This document shows positions 25,464-35,004 of a stretch of 64,000 bases of DNA, in pieces. The translations under genes were made by a program, and so were the position numbers. The notes beneath the pieces are model-generated. The model saw only the letters and a list, made by a program, of their open reading frames with translations, searched no databases and had not been told where the DNA came from. Each line of letters opens with the position of its first letter. The first letter of the stretch is position 1. The DNA lies in the NCBI GenBank assembly GCA_018000995.1, contig JAGNIU010000001.1:186001-250000 (forward strand). Direction: 5' to 3'. This stretch comes from Bacteroidia bacterium (lineage in GTDB: Bacteria; Bacteroidota; Bacteroidia; B-17B0; Aurantibacillaceae).

Positions 25464-28400
25464 ACTTCATGACAACAATTTTCTTACGCACAAATCCATT
25501 CTCTATAAAGTAAACCCCGCTTGATAAGCCAAACACCTCAACCGTATAATTATTAGATGCGTTTACCTGTTTAGTATGTATTAATTGTCCAAGCTCATTT
25601 GTAATCGTTACAACCATTTCTTTTGTTGCAGTTATTTTAAATTCGCCATGACTTGGGTTCGGGAAAATGGTGAATGCCTCTGCTCCCGAAAGAATTTCAT
25701 TAATTCCTGTACAAGGTGCGGTTACAGATACTGTTGCCGCCGCAGTGTTTGAACAGCCATTTGATTTTGTATAAACATAATACAACTGATGCGTTCCAAT
25801 TCCCGCAGTTGTTGAATTAAACAGAGAACCTGTAACACCCGGACCAGAAAAAATGCCGCCGGCAGGACTTCCGCTCATGCTAATATTATTTCCTGAACAA
25901 ACCATTGATGGCATGGAGACAAAATTTACAACAGGCACGCTGTCAATTGTAATAGTTTTTGTTCCCACTATTGCACAGCCTCCATTCATTACCTGAACAG
26001 ATAAAGTTGCTACACCACTTGCTAATGCGCCTACGTTTATTGATGGAATAGAATTTAATCCAATAATAGAAGCATTGCTCGTCGTCCAGCTATAAGTTGC
26101 GCCGCTGATTGGACTAACTCCGTAAGAATTTAAAAAAGTACTTCCTTTACAAATTACTGTTGGTCCGGATATAGCTGTTGTTGCAGGTATAATACTTACA
26201 ACCTGACTAACTGCAGGAAAAGAATAACTTCCTATACTTAAAACCATGCTTACCGTAAATGTACCTGTTGAAGTATAGGTGTGACTTACTAATAAACCTG
26301 AAGCGTTTCCGCCATCTCCAAAATTCCAATTTGCAGTATAAGCTTGCCAACAACTATCCACTACAAATTGTGTGGTATTACAATTAAGTTGTGATTTAGA
26401 AAAACTAACAGGAAGTGCCGGTGGTTTTTTTGCATCAATCATATTCGGTAGTGCCAGCTTTACAACATGCGTTGGCAATAACACAACTGTATTAAAACTA
26501 AAAGAAGCGGCCGCTCCCTGCAAATCCGGAAAATTAATTACAGATAAACGATTCTGTGTGGATGTTGGTGTTGATCCGTAAATTTTGTTATCTGGCCCTA
26601 ATTGAAAATATAAACGATTCATGTTATTATTAAATAAAACCGTTGATGTAGGGGAAGTTGCTACAGTTAAATCAATTTGCGTTACTGCATTTCCGTTACT
26701 GATATATAAGTATTTACTGTTTGGGCTAAATTGTTCGCACATTGCCGGAATTGCACTTGGCAATGGAATCGAACTAAGAAGGTTTAGTTTTCCGGTTGTG
26801 TTATTAAATGAATATACTTTCATTGAAACCCAAACGCTTGTTGCGTTATCTGTTATCGCTATCATTTTTCCATCAGGCGATGCTTCAATAAAACTCAAAT
26901 AACCATCCGTTGTTGTAGCTGTTGCACTTGGAACCGGATAACCACCATTACTTATAACCGGTGCTGAAAATCCGCCAGGTGTAATTAAATAGGCTGCAAT
27001 TTTATCAGAGTATCCTGTTGTTTTTGCCCCGTGAACAATGTACCAATAATCACGACCATTACAATGTGGCACAGCAGTCTGACCTTCTGTAGTTAAAAAG
27101 TATGGGCCGGGTAAAGGTTGGTTAATCACAGAAATATTACCGAGACCGGAATTTAAATTCATATCGATGATGCTATAAGTATGACGACGCGTTGAATCTG
27201 TTGTAACTGAAGGTTGCTGACAACCTGTTAGCACATAGTATTTTTTATTATCACCCGGGACAGGGATTATTAATGCACCTTGACTGGCACTGATGTTGTA
27301 GTAAGGTCCGCCTGCCAATAATCCACCAAGCGCCATCATTTGCGCATGATTTTTATTCCATACTTTATTTCCATCAGTATAAAATAATAAATTTCCTAAA
27401 CTATCGGATATTGATGCTGCGGGTTCAAAAGTATTTATTGAAGATGGAGACGTTCCTACAGGCGCGCCTGAGTTAAAGTTAACAGCAACTTTATCACCGA
27501 AATGCCAATTAGCTTCATCTAATTTTGTTGGATCGAGTGTACAATTACTTACAGCTAGAAGAAGGCTATCTTTAGAAGTTACCGTTCCATCACTTACTGA
27601 TAATCGCACCCAATAACTTCCGTTTGATGTATAAGTAACTGAAACGCTACTTGTATTTGCGCTTGCAGGACTTGCGCCCGGCATCGTCCAGGTCCAACTG
27701 GTTGCAGTATTCCCTGTTAAAGGGTTGCTAAATTGAACAGGCACATTTTTACAAACACTCCCCGGATTAACGTTTATGGTGGTCATTAAAAAAGGATTAA
27801 TGCAACTTCCAACGCCGACAATTCCGGTGTTAATTAAATTAGTGGTTTGCCACAAACTAAATCTTGTTGTATTTAATGTAGCAATCATACGTTGTGTTTG
27901 ATTGGAAGTAAAAGTATTCATACAGTCGTCATCGGCATAACTCATGTAACTTTCAATCATATCCATATTGGTTGTACCGGTTGTATATGAAGCTGAACAT
28001 GTATTTGGAATTGGAGAAGAACAACTAATGTTTTGCGTAGTACAAGGTTCTATATCACAAATCATATCACCGTTTAAATCACATTGATCACTCGAGGCAG
28101 TAGCAGCATTAGCACCGGCGCATCCGCCTTCAAAAATATGCATCAGGTTAAAATAGTGACCCGCTTCGTGAGCTAAAATTTTTCCTTGTGTAAGTCCATA
28201 CCCTAAAGAAAAAGTATTACCGGTTGTGTTATCTCCGATTATATCAGAGCGCATTACAATCCCGTCTAATGGATAGGAGCCCATAAGTGGTTTGGGCGCA
28301 TACCCCATAACGGTTCCCGGACCACCTCCAATTGAGGTTACAACCCAAATATTTAAATAATTGTCTTCAGGAAAATAAGCTGCAGTTGGATGAGTTAACC

Positions 28401-28953
28401 CTTTTAAAGCCGTTGCACTTGGATTACTTATGCTATGATTCGTGAGTGTATTATCAGCGTAGCGCATAACACCAAATTCTGTCCCGCTAGTGCCAACATA
28501 AAAATTTGCTATTGCAGGCATTGGCGTTTTAGCCAGACAAAATTGTATGGTGGTGTTTTGTGCATAAGAAGGATGCGTTTGTCCGTTATAAGTTGGATAC
28601 GATTTACTGAATGCCGCATTTAAAGCATTTATTTGCGAAATTATTTGATTGTAAGGAATATTTGCTCCTGTGCCATAGGCTTGCCCAACCGGATGAACAA
28701 CATGAAATACTACAGGAATAATATAACCTCCTGCGGCAGTTGTTTTTAAACTGTTGTTGTCTTTAAGATTATTGTCGATGTAGTTTTTTAAATTCAGATT
28801 CATCTCACGAACCACGTTTTCGTAATCCGTGATATTTGCTTTTTGTAGATTTATAACTGCATCATCTCCACAAGAAATGTTTTGAGAGGTTAAAGCCTTT
28901 GTACTTAACAAGCCTGCTAGAATAATAGCCTTAAAACTGAATTTGAATTTCAT
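25462..28953 (-). CDS. T9SS-secreted M43 (pappalysin-like) metalloprotease with PKD domains
   Basis: An 1163-residue secreted protein with a signal peptide (to about residue 23). The catalytic domain is M43: HEAGHYFNLMH at 262-272 gives the HExxHxxGxxH-type zinc site and ESYMSYADD supplies the Met-turn. A PKD domain follows (about 385-465; VPVQFSNPLTGNTATSWTWTMPGA), then a beta-propeller-like region (about 475-815; DSLGNLLFYTDGNKVWN, EASPDGKMIAITDN, FSPNSKYLYISNG), a second PKD (about 835-900), Ig-like domains with many glycines, and finally a type A sorting domain (FTIFPNPSHGEFKI ... LSSGVYFIENG) for T9SS export. It should be a surface or released protease; substrate unknown. Confidence 0.9.
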   Translation of the reverse strand: MKFKFSFKAIILAGLLSTKALTSQNISCGDDAVINLQKANITDYENVVREMNLNLKNYIDNNLKDNNSLKTTAAGGYIIPVVFHVVHPVGQAYGTGANIPYNQIISQINALNAAFSKSYPTYNGQTHPSYAQNTTIQFCLAKTPMPAIANFYVGTSGTEFGVMRYADNTLTNHSISNPSATALKGLTHPTAAYFPEDNYLNIWVVTSIGGGPGTVMGYAPKPLMGSYPLDGIVMRSDIIGDNTTGNTFSLGYGLTQGKILAHEAGHYFNLMHIFEGGCAGANAATASSDQCDLNGDMICDIEPCTTQNISCSSPIPNTCSASYTTGTTNMDMIESYMSYADDDCMNTFTSNQTQRMIATLNTTRFSLWQTTNLINTGIVGVGSCINPFLMTTINVNPGSVCKNVPVQFSNPLTGNTATSWTWTMPGASPASANTSSVSVTYTSNGSYWVRLSVSDGTVTSKDSLLLAVSNCTLDPTKLDEANWHFGDKVAVNFNSGAPVGTSPSSINTFEPAASISDSLGNLLFYTDGNKVWNKNHAQMMALGGLLAGGPYYNISASQGALIIPVPGDNKKYYVLTGCQQPSVTTDSTRRHTYSIIDMNLNSGLGNISVINQPLPGPYFLTTEGQTAVPHCNGRDYWYIVHGAKTTGYSDKIAAYLITPGGFSAPVISNGGYPVPSATATTTDGYLSFIEASPDGKMIAITDNATSVWVSMKVYSFNNTTGKLNLLSSIPLPSAIPAMCEQFSPNSKYLYISNGNAVTQIDLTVATSPTSTVLFNNNMNRLYFQLGPDNKIYGSTPTSTQNRLSVINFPDLQGAAASFSFNTVVLLPTHVVKLALPNMIDAKKPPALPVSFSKSQLNCNTTQFVVDSCWQAYTANWNFGDGGNASGLLVSHTYTSTGTFTVSMVLSIGSYSFPAVSQVVSIIPATTAISGPTVICKGSTFLNSYGVSPISGATYSWTTSNASIIGLNSIPSINVGALASGVATLSVQVMNGGCAIVGTKTITIDSVPVVNFVSMPSMVCSGNNISMSGSPAGGIFSGPGVTGSLFNSTTAGIGTHQLYYVYTKSNGCSNTAAATVSVTAPCTGINEILSGAEAFTIFPNPSHGEFKITATKEMVVTITNELGQLIHTKQVNASNNYTVEVFGLSSGVYFIENGFVRKKIVVMK

Positions 28954-29105
28954 AATTTAAAAAAAATAGTATTCATAAAAATACAAATTAATATTGCGAG
29001 CGAGTCTTAACTCACTCAATTATACTGCTATCTCAATAGTTTAATGCTTAGCTAAAAGATTTTTAGACTTGAAAGGATTTAAGTTTTCTTTATAAAAATG
29101 TTGAC

Positions 29106-29121
29106 GAGCTGTATTAAGCTC
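29106..29121 (-). terminator. Weak candidate terminator of the Ig-like T9SS gene
   Basis: GAGCT (29106-29110) and AGCTC (29117-29121) form a five-pair hairpin, and on the minus strand a TTTTTA run follows six bases later. The stem is short. The rest of the 181-base gap 28954-29134 shows nothing else definite. Confidence 0.3.
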
Positions 29122-29134
29122 TTTTGGCGTCTAA

Positions 29135-30892
29135 TTATTTTATCACTACAACTTTCTGCCGGTGGAATTTATTTCCTACAAAATAAATTCCACTTTGTAG
29201 ATTATTTAATTTAACGGAATAGTTGTTTTCATGAGTTAACTCTTTTGTTGCGATTAATTGTCCTAACTCGTTTGATACAAAAATAGTTTCTTCTTTTATT
29301 CCTTTAATTTCAAATTCGCCATTGTTGGGGTTGGGGAATACATAGATGAAAGATTTATACAAACGGAACTCATCAACACCAACGCAAGAAACAACTTTTT
29401 GTGCAAAATAATGGTAATAGATACAGCCGAAAGAATCCATCATTCTTATCTTATATGTTGTATTTACAGTTGGACTTACTACAATGGAACCGGGACCGCT
29501 TATAAACTGGTTGGTTATCGAATCATACCAGGAATGATAAACGGATCCATTAAATGATAAAATAGCAGCATCCCCTACACATAAAGTATTTTGACTTGTT
29601 GATACTGTAAAAACTGGTAAAGGCTTCACAGTTTGTGTATAAGTAAGTACTCCAGGGGGACAACCGCCACTCGAAAAGGAGCCCATAACTGTATAAATAG
29701 TATTTGCAACCGGATTTATTATAATAATTTGATTATTTGCACCTGTACTCCATGAATAACTAGATGCTCCATTTACTGTAAGCTGGACCGGTTCTCCGGA
29801 ACAAGTTTCACTTGGCGTAGCACTAACAGTAAGATTTGGAAACGCTAAAACATTTATGTTTATACTTTTTGTATACGAACAACCGAAAGTATTAGTAACA
29901 CCATAATTTATTGTCGCTGTACCTAAACCGGTAATTGAAGAATTAAAAACATTCCCTGACACGCCCAGACCTGTAAAAGATCCTCCGGAAGGGGAAGCAG
30001 TTAAATTTAAAGTACTTCCATTACACACAGACATTAGAGAATTTGTGAATACAATAGAAGGCAACGGATTTACAGTAATAGTTAGCACAGAAGGATTGGC
30101 ACAACCAGTTGAATAAAACAAAGAATAGATTCCTGGTGAACTGGAAGGTGGAGAAAAGACATTCCCCGTTACATTAAATCCACCATAAAATCCACCAGAA
30201 GGCGTAGCGGATAGTGTCGTTGAATTTCCCGCACATAAATTCGACAATGTCGTTGTGAATGCTGGAGTTACTGAACTGGTAGTAGCAGTGTGCCTAAATG
30301 CATATGACACTATTTCATCTGTATTACCAACAAAGGTCTTTAGTTTTGCCCAACCGTATATTGTATCTCCACTTAGTATTTTCCGAAAACCAATATACCC
30401 TGTGTAGGAGCCCGAAGATTGATTTCCAAATGCGCATTTATAAGGACAATAATTGCTAGAAGACCAACCAGAACAGTTTCTATATATAATTTGATTTGGC
30501 GTATTACTCCAATTAGAAGTGGCTTTTAATAATGTATGAAATGGAAGGTCTGTCACGATATTCGGTGGGGTATAGGAGCAAAAAGGCGGGGCTATCTGGT
30601 ATACAAACTCAACACTTGGTGTAGAAACACAGGTTAATTCAGTTTTATGATAAACACCTGGTGAGGTCTCCCCATTAATATTCCATTTAAAAGAAACATC
30701 ATTTGCAAAATCACCGTCAACATCAATACCATAACCTGTAGTATAGCTATATGCCGATGTACTGCCAGGGGCTAAATTTACAGAAGCATTAAGTAAAACA
30801 TAATTACATGTTGAATCACCAACAAACATTATTTGACTTTTTAGAATTATACTAAACAAGCAAAATCCAAATATTAGGGAAAAGGTCTTCAT
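29135..30892 (-). CDS. T9SS-secreted Ig-like repeat protein
   Basis: A 585-residue secreted protein with a signal peptide (MKTFSLIFGFCLFSIILKSQ). The first 200 residues are an unrecognised domain with several cysteines (YKTELTCVSTP, NCSGWSSSNYCPYKCAFG) and end in GFRKILSGDTIYGWAKLKTF, a phrase seen in other Bacteroidota surface proteins. Then come several short Ig-like or SprB-like repeats of 60-80 residues (for example SGGFYGGFNVTGNVF, SGGSFTGLGVSGNVF). The C-terminus is a type A sorting domain (YVFPNPNNGEFEIKG ... LQSGIYFVGNK). It is likely a surface adhesin or structural protein. Its sorting domain closely resembles that of the neighbouring metalloprotease (NELGQLI..TK). Confidence 0.85.
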   Translation of the reverse strand: MKTFSLIFGFCLFSIILKSQIMFVGDSTCNYVLLNASVNLAPGSTSAYSYTTGYGIDVDGDFANDVSFKWNINGETSPGVYHKTELTCVSTPSVEFVYQIAPPFCSYTPPNIVTDLPFHTLLKATSNWSNTPNQIIYRNCSGWSSSNYCPYKCAFGNQSSGSYTGYIGFRKILSGDTIYGWAKLKTFVGNTDEIVSYAFRHTATTSSVTPAFTTTLSNLCAGNSTTLSATPSGGFYGGFNVTGNVFSPPSSSPGIYSLFYSTGCANPSVLTITVNPLPSIVFTNSLMSVCNGSTLNLTASPSGGSFTGLGVSGNVFNSSITGLGTATINYGVTNTFGCSYTKSININVLAFPNLTVSATPSETCSGEPVQLTVNGASSYSWSTGANNQIIIINPVANTIYTVMGSFSSGGCPPGVLTYTQTVKPLPVFTVSTSQNTLCVGDAAILSFNGSVYHSWYDSITNQFISGPGSIVVSPTVNTTYKIRMMDSFGCIYYHYFAQKVVSCVGVDEFRLYKSFIYVFPNPNNGEFEIKGIKEETIFVSNELGQLIATKELTHENNYSVKLNNLQSGIYFVGNKFHRQKVVVIK

Positions 30893-30922
30893 ATTACGAA
30901 TTTACAAAAAATTCCTATAAAA

Positions 30923-30940
30923 CTACGGTCTCGTACGTAG
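30923..30940 (-). terminator. Weak candidate terminator after ruvC
   Basis: CTACG (30923-30927) and CGTAG (30936-30940) form a hairpin; read on the minus strand it is followed by TTTTATAGG. The T run is short and the element overlaps the likely promoter region of the next minus-strand gene, so the call is weak. Confidence 0.3.
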
Positions 30941-30979
30941 CAGTTTTTCGATAATAAATTGTCAGCTTTAATTGTGAAA

Positions 30980-31534
30980 TCAAACCTTCCTCTTCGGATT
31001 CTCTGCTAAAAAAGCTTTCCAACCTGTATAAGATTTACCGCGTGCTTTATGATTACTGTTTTGAAAAAAATGACACATGGCTGCGCCGAGCGCATCGGTG
31101 GCATCTAAATGTTTTGGCGCGTTTTTAAATTTTAATAATTGTTGAAGCATGGCAGCCACTTGTTCTTTACTCGCGTTTCCATTTCCGGTAATGCTCATTT
31201 TGATTTTTTTTGGCGAGTATTCTGTAATGGGAATGTTTTTACTTAATGCCGCGGCAATAGCAACACCTTGCGCTCTTCCCAATTTCAACATACTTTGTAC
31301 GTTCTTCCCAAAAAAAGGCGCTTCAATAGCTAATTCATCAGGTTTATATTCTTCAATAATAGCAATGGTTCTCTCAAATATTTTTTTTAATCGCTCTGCA
31401 TGGTCATCGTCTTTGTCCAATTTAATTACACCCGCCCCTATCAATTCAGGATTTACCCCCTTAATATGAATAAGTCCATAACCCATTATTACCGTTCCCG
31501 GGTCAATTCCTAATATAATTCTGTCGGTGGCCAT
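30980..31534 (-). CDS. ruvC: Crossover junction endodeoxyribonuclease RuvC
   Basis: A 184-residue Holliday-junction resolvase with an RNase H fold. Catalytic acids are visible: Asp11 in LGIDPG, Glu71 in [23 protein letters not shown], and the Asp pair in [17 protein letters not shown] near residue 143. The length is normal. It cuts four-way junctions made during recombination together with RuvAB, which are not in this window. It is transcribed alone, divergently from the flippase gene. Confidence 0.97.
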   Translation of the reverse strand: MATDRIILGIDPGTVIMGYGLIHIKGVNPELIGAGVIKLDKDDDHAERLKKIFERTIAIIEEYKPDELAIEAPFFGKNVQSMLKLGRAQGVAIAAALSKNIPITEYSPKKIKMSITGNGNASKEQVAAMLQQLLKFKNAPKHLDATDALGAAMCHFFQNSNHKARGKSYTGWKAFLAENPKRKV

Positions 31535-31599
31535 TTGCTATATAAAACGTAAATTTAGGCGAATAAATCATCTATTCTCTGGGCGCATATAAAAACATA

Positions 31600-32547
31600 A
31601 TAACATGGTTAGTTAAAATCTTAGTCGGACTAGGTAGTTTCGCTATTATTTACTGGCGCTTAAAAGATGATTTTACGCCCGATAAAATTTCAATACTTCA
31701 AAATTCACTTTCGAACGCTACTGCCTATTACCTACTTGCTATTTGTGTATTTTTAGTGCCTGTTAATTGGGGAATAGAAAGTTATAAATGGAAATTAATC
31801 ACTCAGCCCATTGAAGCCATTTCTTTTGCCACTTCCATGAAATCAGTTTACTCAGGTTTATGTGTTGGTAATTTAGCACCGGGAAGAGCTACTGAGTTTT
31901 TAGCAAAGATTTTGTTTTTTAAACCCGACAACAGACCAACCATAACATTGCTTCATTTTGTAAATGGAATGTTTCAATTATCTATTACTATTGTATTAGG
32001 ATTAATTGCTTTGATTTTAAAATTTAATCCCGAAAACGGTGTTAGCTCCACTCAGTTCTTGTTGATTGGAATTTTCTGTATGCTGCTGTTGTCTTTCTTC
32101 TCACTTTTTATTTTCCGTTTTAATGCTTTACAAAAATGGATTTTCGGATTGTTTAAAAAATCACTTACTGCTAAGCAACTACCCTATACGTTTACGAAAG
32201 ATTCGGTTGCGAAATTATTTTCGTTTTCCATTATCCGGTATTTCGTTTTCACAACTCAATTTGTGTTAATTCTAAAAATGTTTTATTCGGGACCACTTGA
32301 TGTAATGGTGTTGGCTTCTGTTTGTGTTTATTTTTTACTCACCACTATTTTACCAATGATAAGTTTTATTGAACCCGCCATTCGTGCCGCTATTGCGCTT
32401 TTAGTTTTTTCAGGATTAGAGATAAGCGAAATTTCATTGGTAACCACCGCTATTTTAGTCTGGTTAATTAATATTGTGTTGCCAAGCATTGTTGGCTACA
32501 TTATTATTGTGAAAGAAAAATTTGAATTCAGTCTCTTCAGAAAATGA
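31600..32547 (+). CDS. Flippase-like (LPG synthase TM region family) membrane protein, unusual start
   Basis: An inner-membrane protein of the UPF0104/AglD-type family, a multi-pass protein with the signature SGLCVGNLAPGRATEFLAKILFF. The only standard start in frame is a GTG at 31756, but the coding frame clearly continues upstream with a typical first helix (WLVKILVGLGSFAIIYWRLKDDF) and a second one (AYYLLAICVFLVP). No ATG, GTG or TTG exists in frame between 31567 and 31755. I therefore place the start at an ATA (31600), with ATA at 31597 and CTG at 31579 as alternatives, or assume a base error near the out-of-frame ATG at 31605. It overlaps the downstream glycosyltransferase by four bases, so lipid-linked sugar handling is likely. 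Confidence 0.7.
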   Translation: MTWLVKILVGLGSFAIIYWRLKDDFTPDKISILQNSLSNATAYYLLAICVFLVPVNWGIESYKWKLITQPIEAISFATSMKSVYSGLCVGNLAPGRATEFLAKILFFKPDNRPTITLLHFVNGMFQLSITIVLGLIALILKFNPENGVSSTQFLLIGIFCMLLLSFFSLFIFRFNALQKWIFGLFKKSLTAKQLPYTFTKDSVAKLFSFSIIRYFVFTTQFVLILKMFYSGPLDVMVLASVCVYFLLTTILPMISFIEPAIRAAIALLVFSGLEISEISLVTTAILVWLINIVLPSIVGYIIIVKEKFEFSLFRK

Positions 32548-33662
32548 TGCTCATTCTTAAAATAGTTTCTTTATTAAGTTTACTCATTTATATTGGGTAT
32601 TTAGTGCGTAGCCATATTGGTTTTTCAAAAACAGAAACATTCATGATTAATGATTCCCACATCAATAAAACAAAAACCTGCATTATTATTTGTGCGCGAA
32701 ACGAAGAACTTGCCATTGAAAAATGTTTAACCTCTGTTTTTAATCAGAATTTCGACAAACACCTTTTAGAACTGATTTTGGTGAATGATGGCTCGACAGA
32801 TAATACCAAAGCCATTGCCGAAAAACTTTTTCAGGAAAATAAAATCACTTATCAAATTATAAACAATACTGAAAGCCTTGGCAAAAAGAAAAGTATTACC
32901 TCAGCCATTGAAAATTGTAATTCAGAATTAATTATTTGCAGAGATGCTGATACTTACACCGAAAATTCGAATTGGCTAAAAACTATTGTTTCGTTTTACG
33001 AAGAAACGGATAAACAATTTATTATTGCGCCCCTCGAAATTGAAAACAAAAATGGTTTCTTAAATCAATTACAGTTTTTCGAAAATTCGGCGCTTGCCAT
33101 TATTACCGGAGGTTTTGCGTTTTATAAAAAAGCATTTTTATGCAACGGCGCCAACTTAGCGTTCACTAAAAAAATATTCGAAAAAGTGGGCGGCTATAAA
33201 AATCATATCGATTTAAATTCAGGTGATGATGTATTGCTTTTAGAAGATGTGAAAAAAGTAAATCCCCATTTAGTGGGCTATCTCAAAACTAAAAACGCGT
33301 CGGTTATTACTTATCCCTTAAAAACCTTCCAAAAATTACTACAACAAAAGGTAAGATGGGCCTCAAAATTTGACAAAAATCCAAATCAAATCAATGCTTT
33401 TTTGGGCATTATTGTGTTTTTAGTACACCTATTTAGCCTGTTTTATCTAATTAAACCAATATTTACCCATCATATCCCTGTATTTGGTATAATTTTCATT
33501 TGTTTGAGGGTTTTAATTGACTTTTTGTTATTATTTTTAGCCTCACGTTATTTTAACAGGCCCGTAAAATGGCTTTGGTTTTTGCCAATGTCGGTTTTAT
33601 ACAGTTTTTATGTTATTCTAACTACATTGTTAAGCGTTGTTGTTAAACCAAACCGAAACTAA
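32544..33662 (+). CDS. Membrane glycosyltransferase family 2
   Basis: A 372-residue GT2 enzyme. An N-terminal helix (about 3-22) is followed by a GT-A domain: CIIICARNEELAIEKCLTSVFNQNF, LILVNDGSTDNTKAIAEKLF, CRDADTYTEN (DxD), a GGYKNHIDLNSGDDVLLLEDV block with the catalytic acid, and QKVRWASKF, which fits the QxxRW motif of processive GT2 enzymes. Three C-terminal helices lie at about 285-365. It resembles glucosylceramide or polysaccharide synthase-like transferases at the membrane. The start overlaps the stop of the flippase-like gene (ATGA), and an ABC permease follows after three bases. The product is unknown. Confidence 0.88.
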   Translation: MMLILKIVSLLSLLIYIGYLVRSHIGFSKTETFMINDSHINKTKTCIIICARNEELAIEKCLTSVFNQNFDKHLLELILVNDGSTDNTKAIAEKLFQENKITYQIINNTESLGKKKSITSAIENCNSELIICRDADTYTENSNWLKTIVSFYEETDKQFIIAPLEIENKNGFLNQLQFFENSALAIITGGFAFYKKAFLCNGANLAFTKKIFEKVGGYKNHIDLNSGDDVLLLEDVKKVNPHLVGYLKTKNASVITYPLKTFQKLLQQKVRWASKFDKNPNQINAFLGIIVFLVHLFSLFYLIKPIFTHHIPVFGIIFICLRVLIDFLLLFLASRYFNRPVKWLWFLPMSVLYSFYVILTTLLSVVVKPNRN

Positions 33663-33665
33663 AAG

Positions 33666-34928
33666 GTGTTTTTAAAAAAGAAAAGCTTATCCCAATTCGA
33701 ATCTGAATCGTTATCCAAACAAACCTGGAGACGATTTAAGAAAGATAAGTTAGCCATGACCGGTTTAGTGCTTATTGTTATTGCTACACTCATTTCAATT
33801 CTTGGTTACACGATTACTCCTGATTCAACACCTTTTGCTAACGATCAAAAACCTGAACTCCATATTAAAGAACCGGGCTTTAATATCGAATTGTTGTTGA
33901 TGCGTAAAAACGAAATGGAGAAATCGGAAAATATTTTTACCAAGATGTTTTTTGGGGTGAACGGAAAATTTACCACTGTTCCGGTGTACGAATACAAATT
34001 TGAAGGCGCGAATATTATTGTTGAAGAATTTACAGGCAACACTCCAAACAACGGCGGTAAAACTCCTTACAATATTGCAGATGTTGTTTATGATGTAAAT
34101 CCAAACACAAATGTAAAATACGATGAAGCTTCTCAAACTTTAGAGTTTTACGTAATTAGTACAGGTGAGAAAATGAAAAAAACAGTTTCTGAATTACAAG
34201 AAATCGTTAAAGAAGATCATATAAAATCAAAAACATTTTTATTAGGAACAGATTTAGCGGGACGTGATTTATTAAGTCGTTTAATGATTGGAACTCGCAT
34301 TTCGTTAACTGTTGGGTTTATTTCTGTTCTCATTTCTATTTTCCTTGGTATTTTATTAGGTGCCATTGCAGGCTATTACCGTGGTAAAGTTGACGATTTA
34401 ATTATGTGGGTGATTAATGTGGTATGGTCGATACCAACTTTACTTTTAGTAATTGCAATCACATTAGTTTTAGGAAAAGGGATTTTCCAGGTATTTATCG
34501 CTGTAGGTTTAACCATGTGGGTAGATATTGCACGGATTGTGCGTGGACAAATTTTAAGTATCCGCGAAAAAGAATTTGTGGAAGCGGGACGTGCTTTAGG
34601 TTATAAAAATTTCAGAATTATTTTCAAACACATTTTACCTAACGTAATGGGGCCCGTAATTGTAATTGCAGCTTCCAACTTTGCGAGTGCTATTTTAACG
34701 GAGGCAGGTTTAAGCTTTTTAGGAATTGGCGCGCAACCTCCTACTCCATCGTGGGGAGAAATGATTAATGCACACCGCGGTTATGTATTAGTAGATAAAG
34801 CTTATTTAGCATTTATCCCCGGTGTTGCCATTATGGTTTTAGTTTTAGCTTTTATGTTGGTTGGTAACGGCCTTCGCGATTCACTTGACACTCGCTCTCT
34901 GGATTCTAAGCCTATAATGGGAAGTTAG
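33666..34928 (+). CDS. ABC transporter permease, DppC/OppC family
   Basis: A 420-residue permease that starts at GTG. The N-terminal OppC-type helix (KDKLAMTGLVLIVIATLISILG) is followed by a large soluble insertion of about 130 residues (about 55-185), which is outside in the predicted topology, then by the permease domain from GTDLAGRDLLSRLMIGTRISL. The EAA loop is EAGRALGYKNFRIIFKHILPN. It should work with a second permease, ATPases and a binding protein for oligopeptides or similar; none of these is in the window, so they must be elsewhere. The insertion between the first helix and the rest is seen in Bacteroidota DppC proteins. Confidence 0.9.
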   Translation: MFLKKKSLSQFESESLSKQTWRRFKKDKLAMTGLVLIVIATLISILGYTITPDSTPFANDQKPELHIKEPGFNIELLLMRKNEMEKSENIFTKMFFGVNGKFTTVPVYEYKFEGANIIVEEFTGNTPNNGGKTPYNIADVVYDVNPNTNVKYDEASQTLEFYVISTGEKMKKTVSELQEIVKEDHIKSKTFLLGTDLAGRDLLSRLMIGTRISLTVGFISVLISIFLGILLGAIAGYYRGKVDDLIMWVINVVWSIPTLLLVIAITLVLGKGIFQVFIAVGLTMWVDIARIVRGQILSIREKEFVEAGRALGYKNFRIIFKHILPNVMGPVIVIAASNFASAILTEAGLSFLGIGAQPPTPSWGEMINAHRGYVLVDKAYLAFIPGVAIMVLVLAFMLVGNGLRDSLDTRSLDSKPIMGS

Positions 34929-34958
34929 TCTACTCCCAAAAATACGAAGTATTGCGTA

Positions 34959-34989
34959 TTTGTGATTCAAAATTCAAGGTCTACTTTTG
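34959..34989 (+). promoter_or_regulatory. Promoter of the beta-barrel gene
   Basis: TTTG at 34959-34962 and TACTTTTG at 34982-34989, separated by exactly 19 bases, are a textbook Bacteroidota promoter. It supports the ATG at 35005 over the TTG at 34987, which lies inside the -7 box. Confidence 0.72.
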
Positions 34990-35004
34990 ATAAAAATTCA
35001 TACT

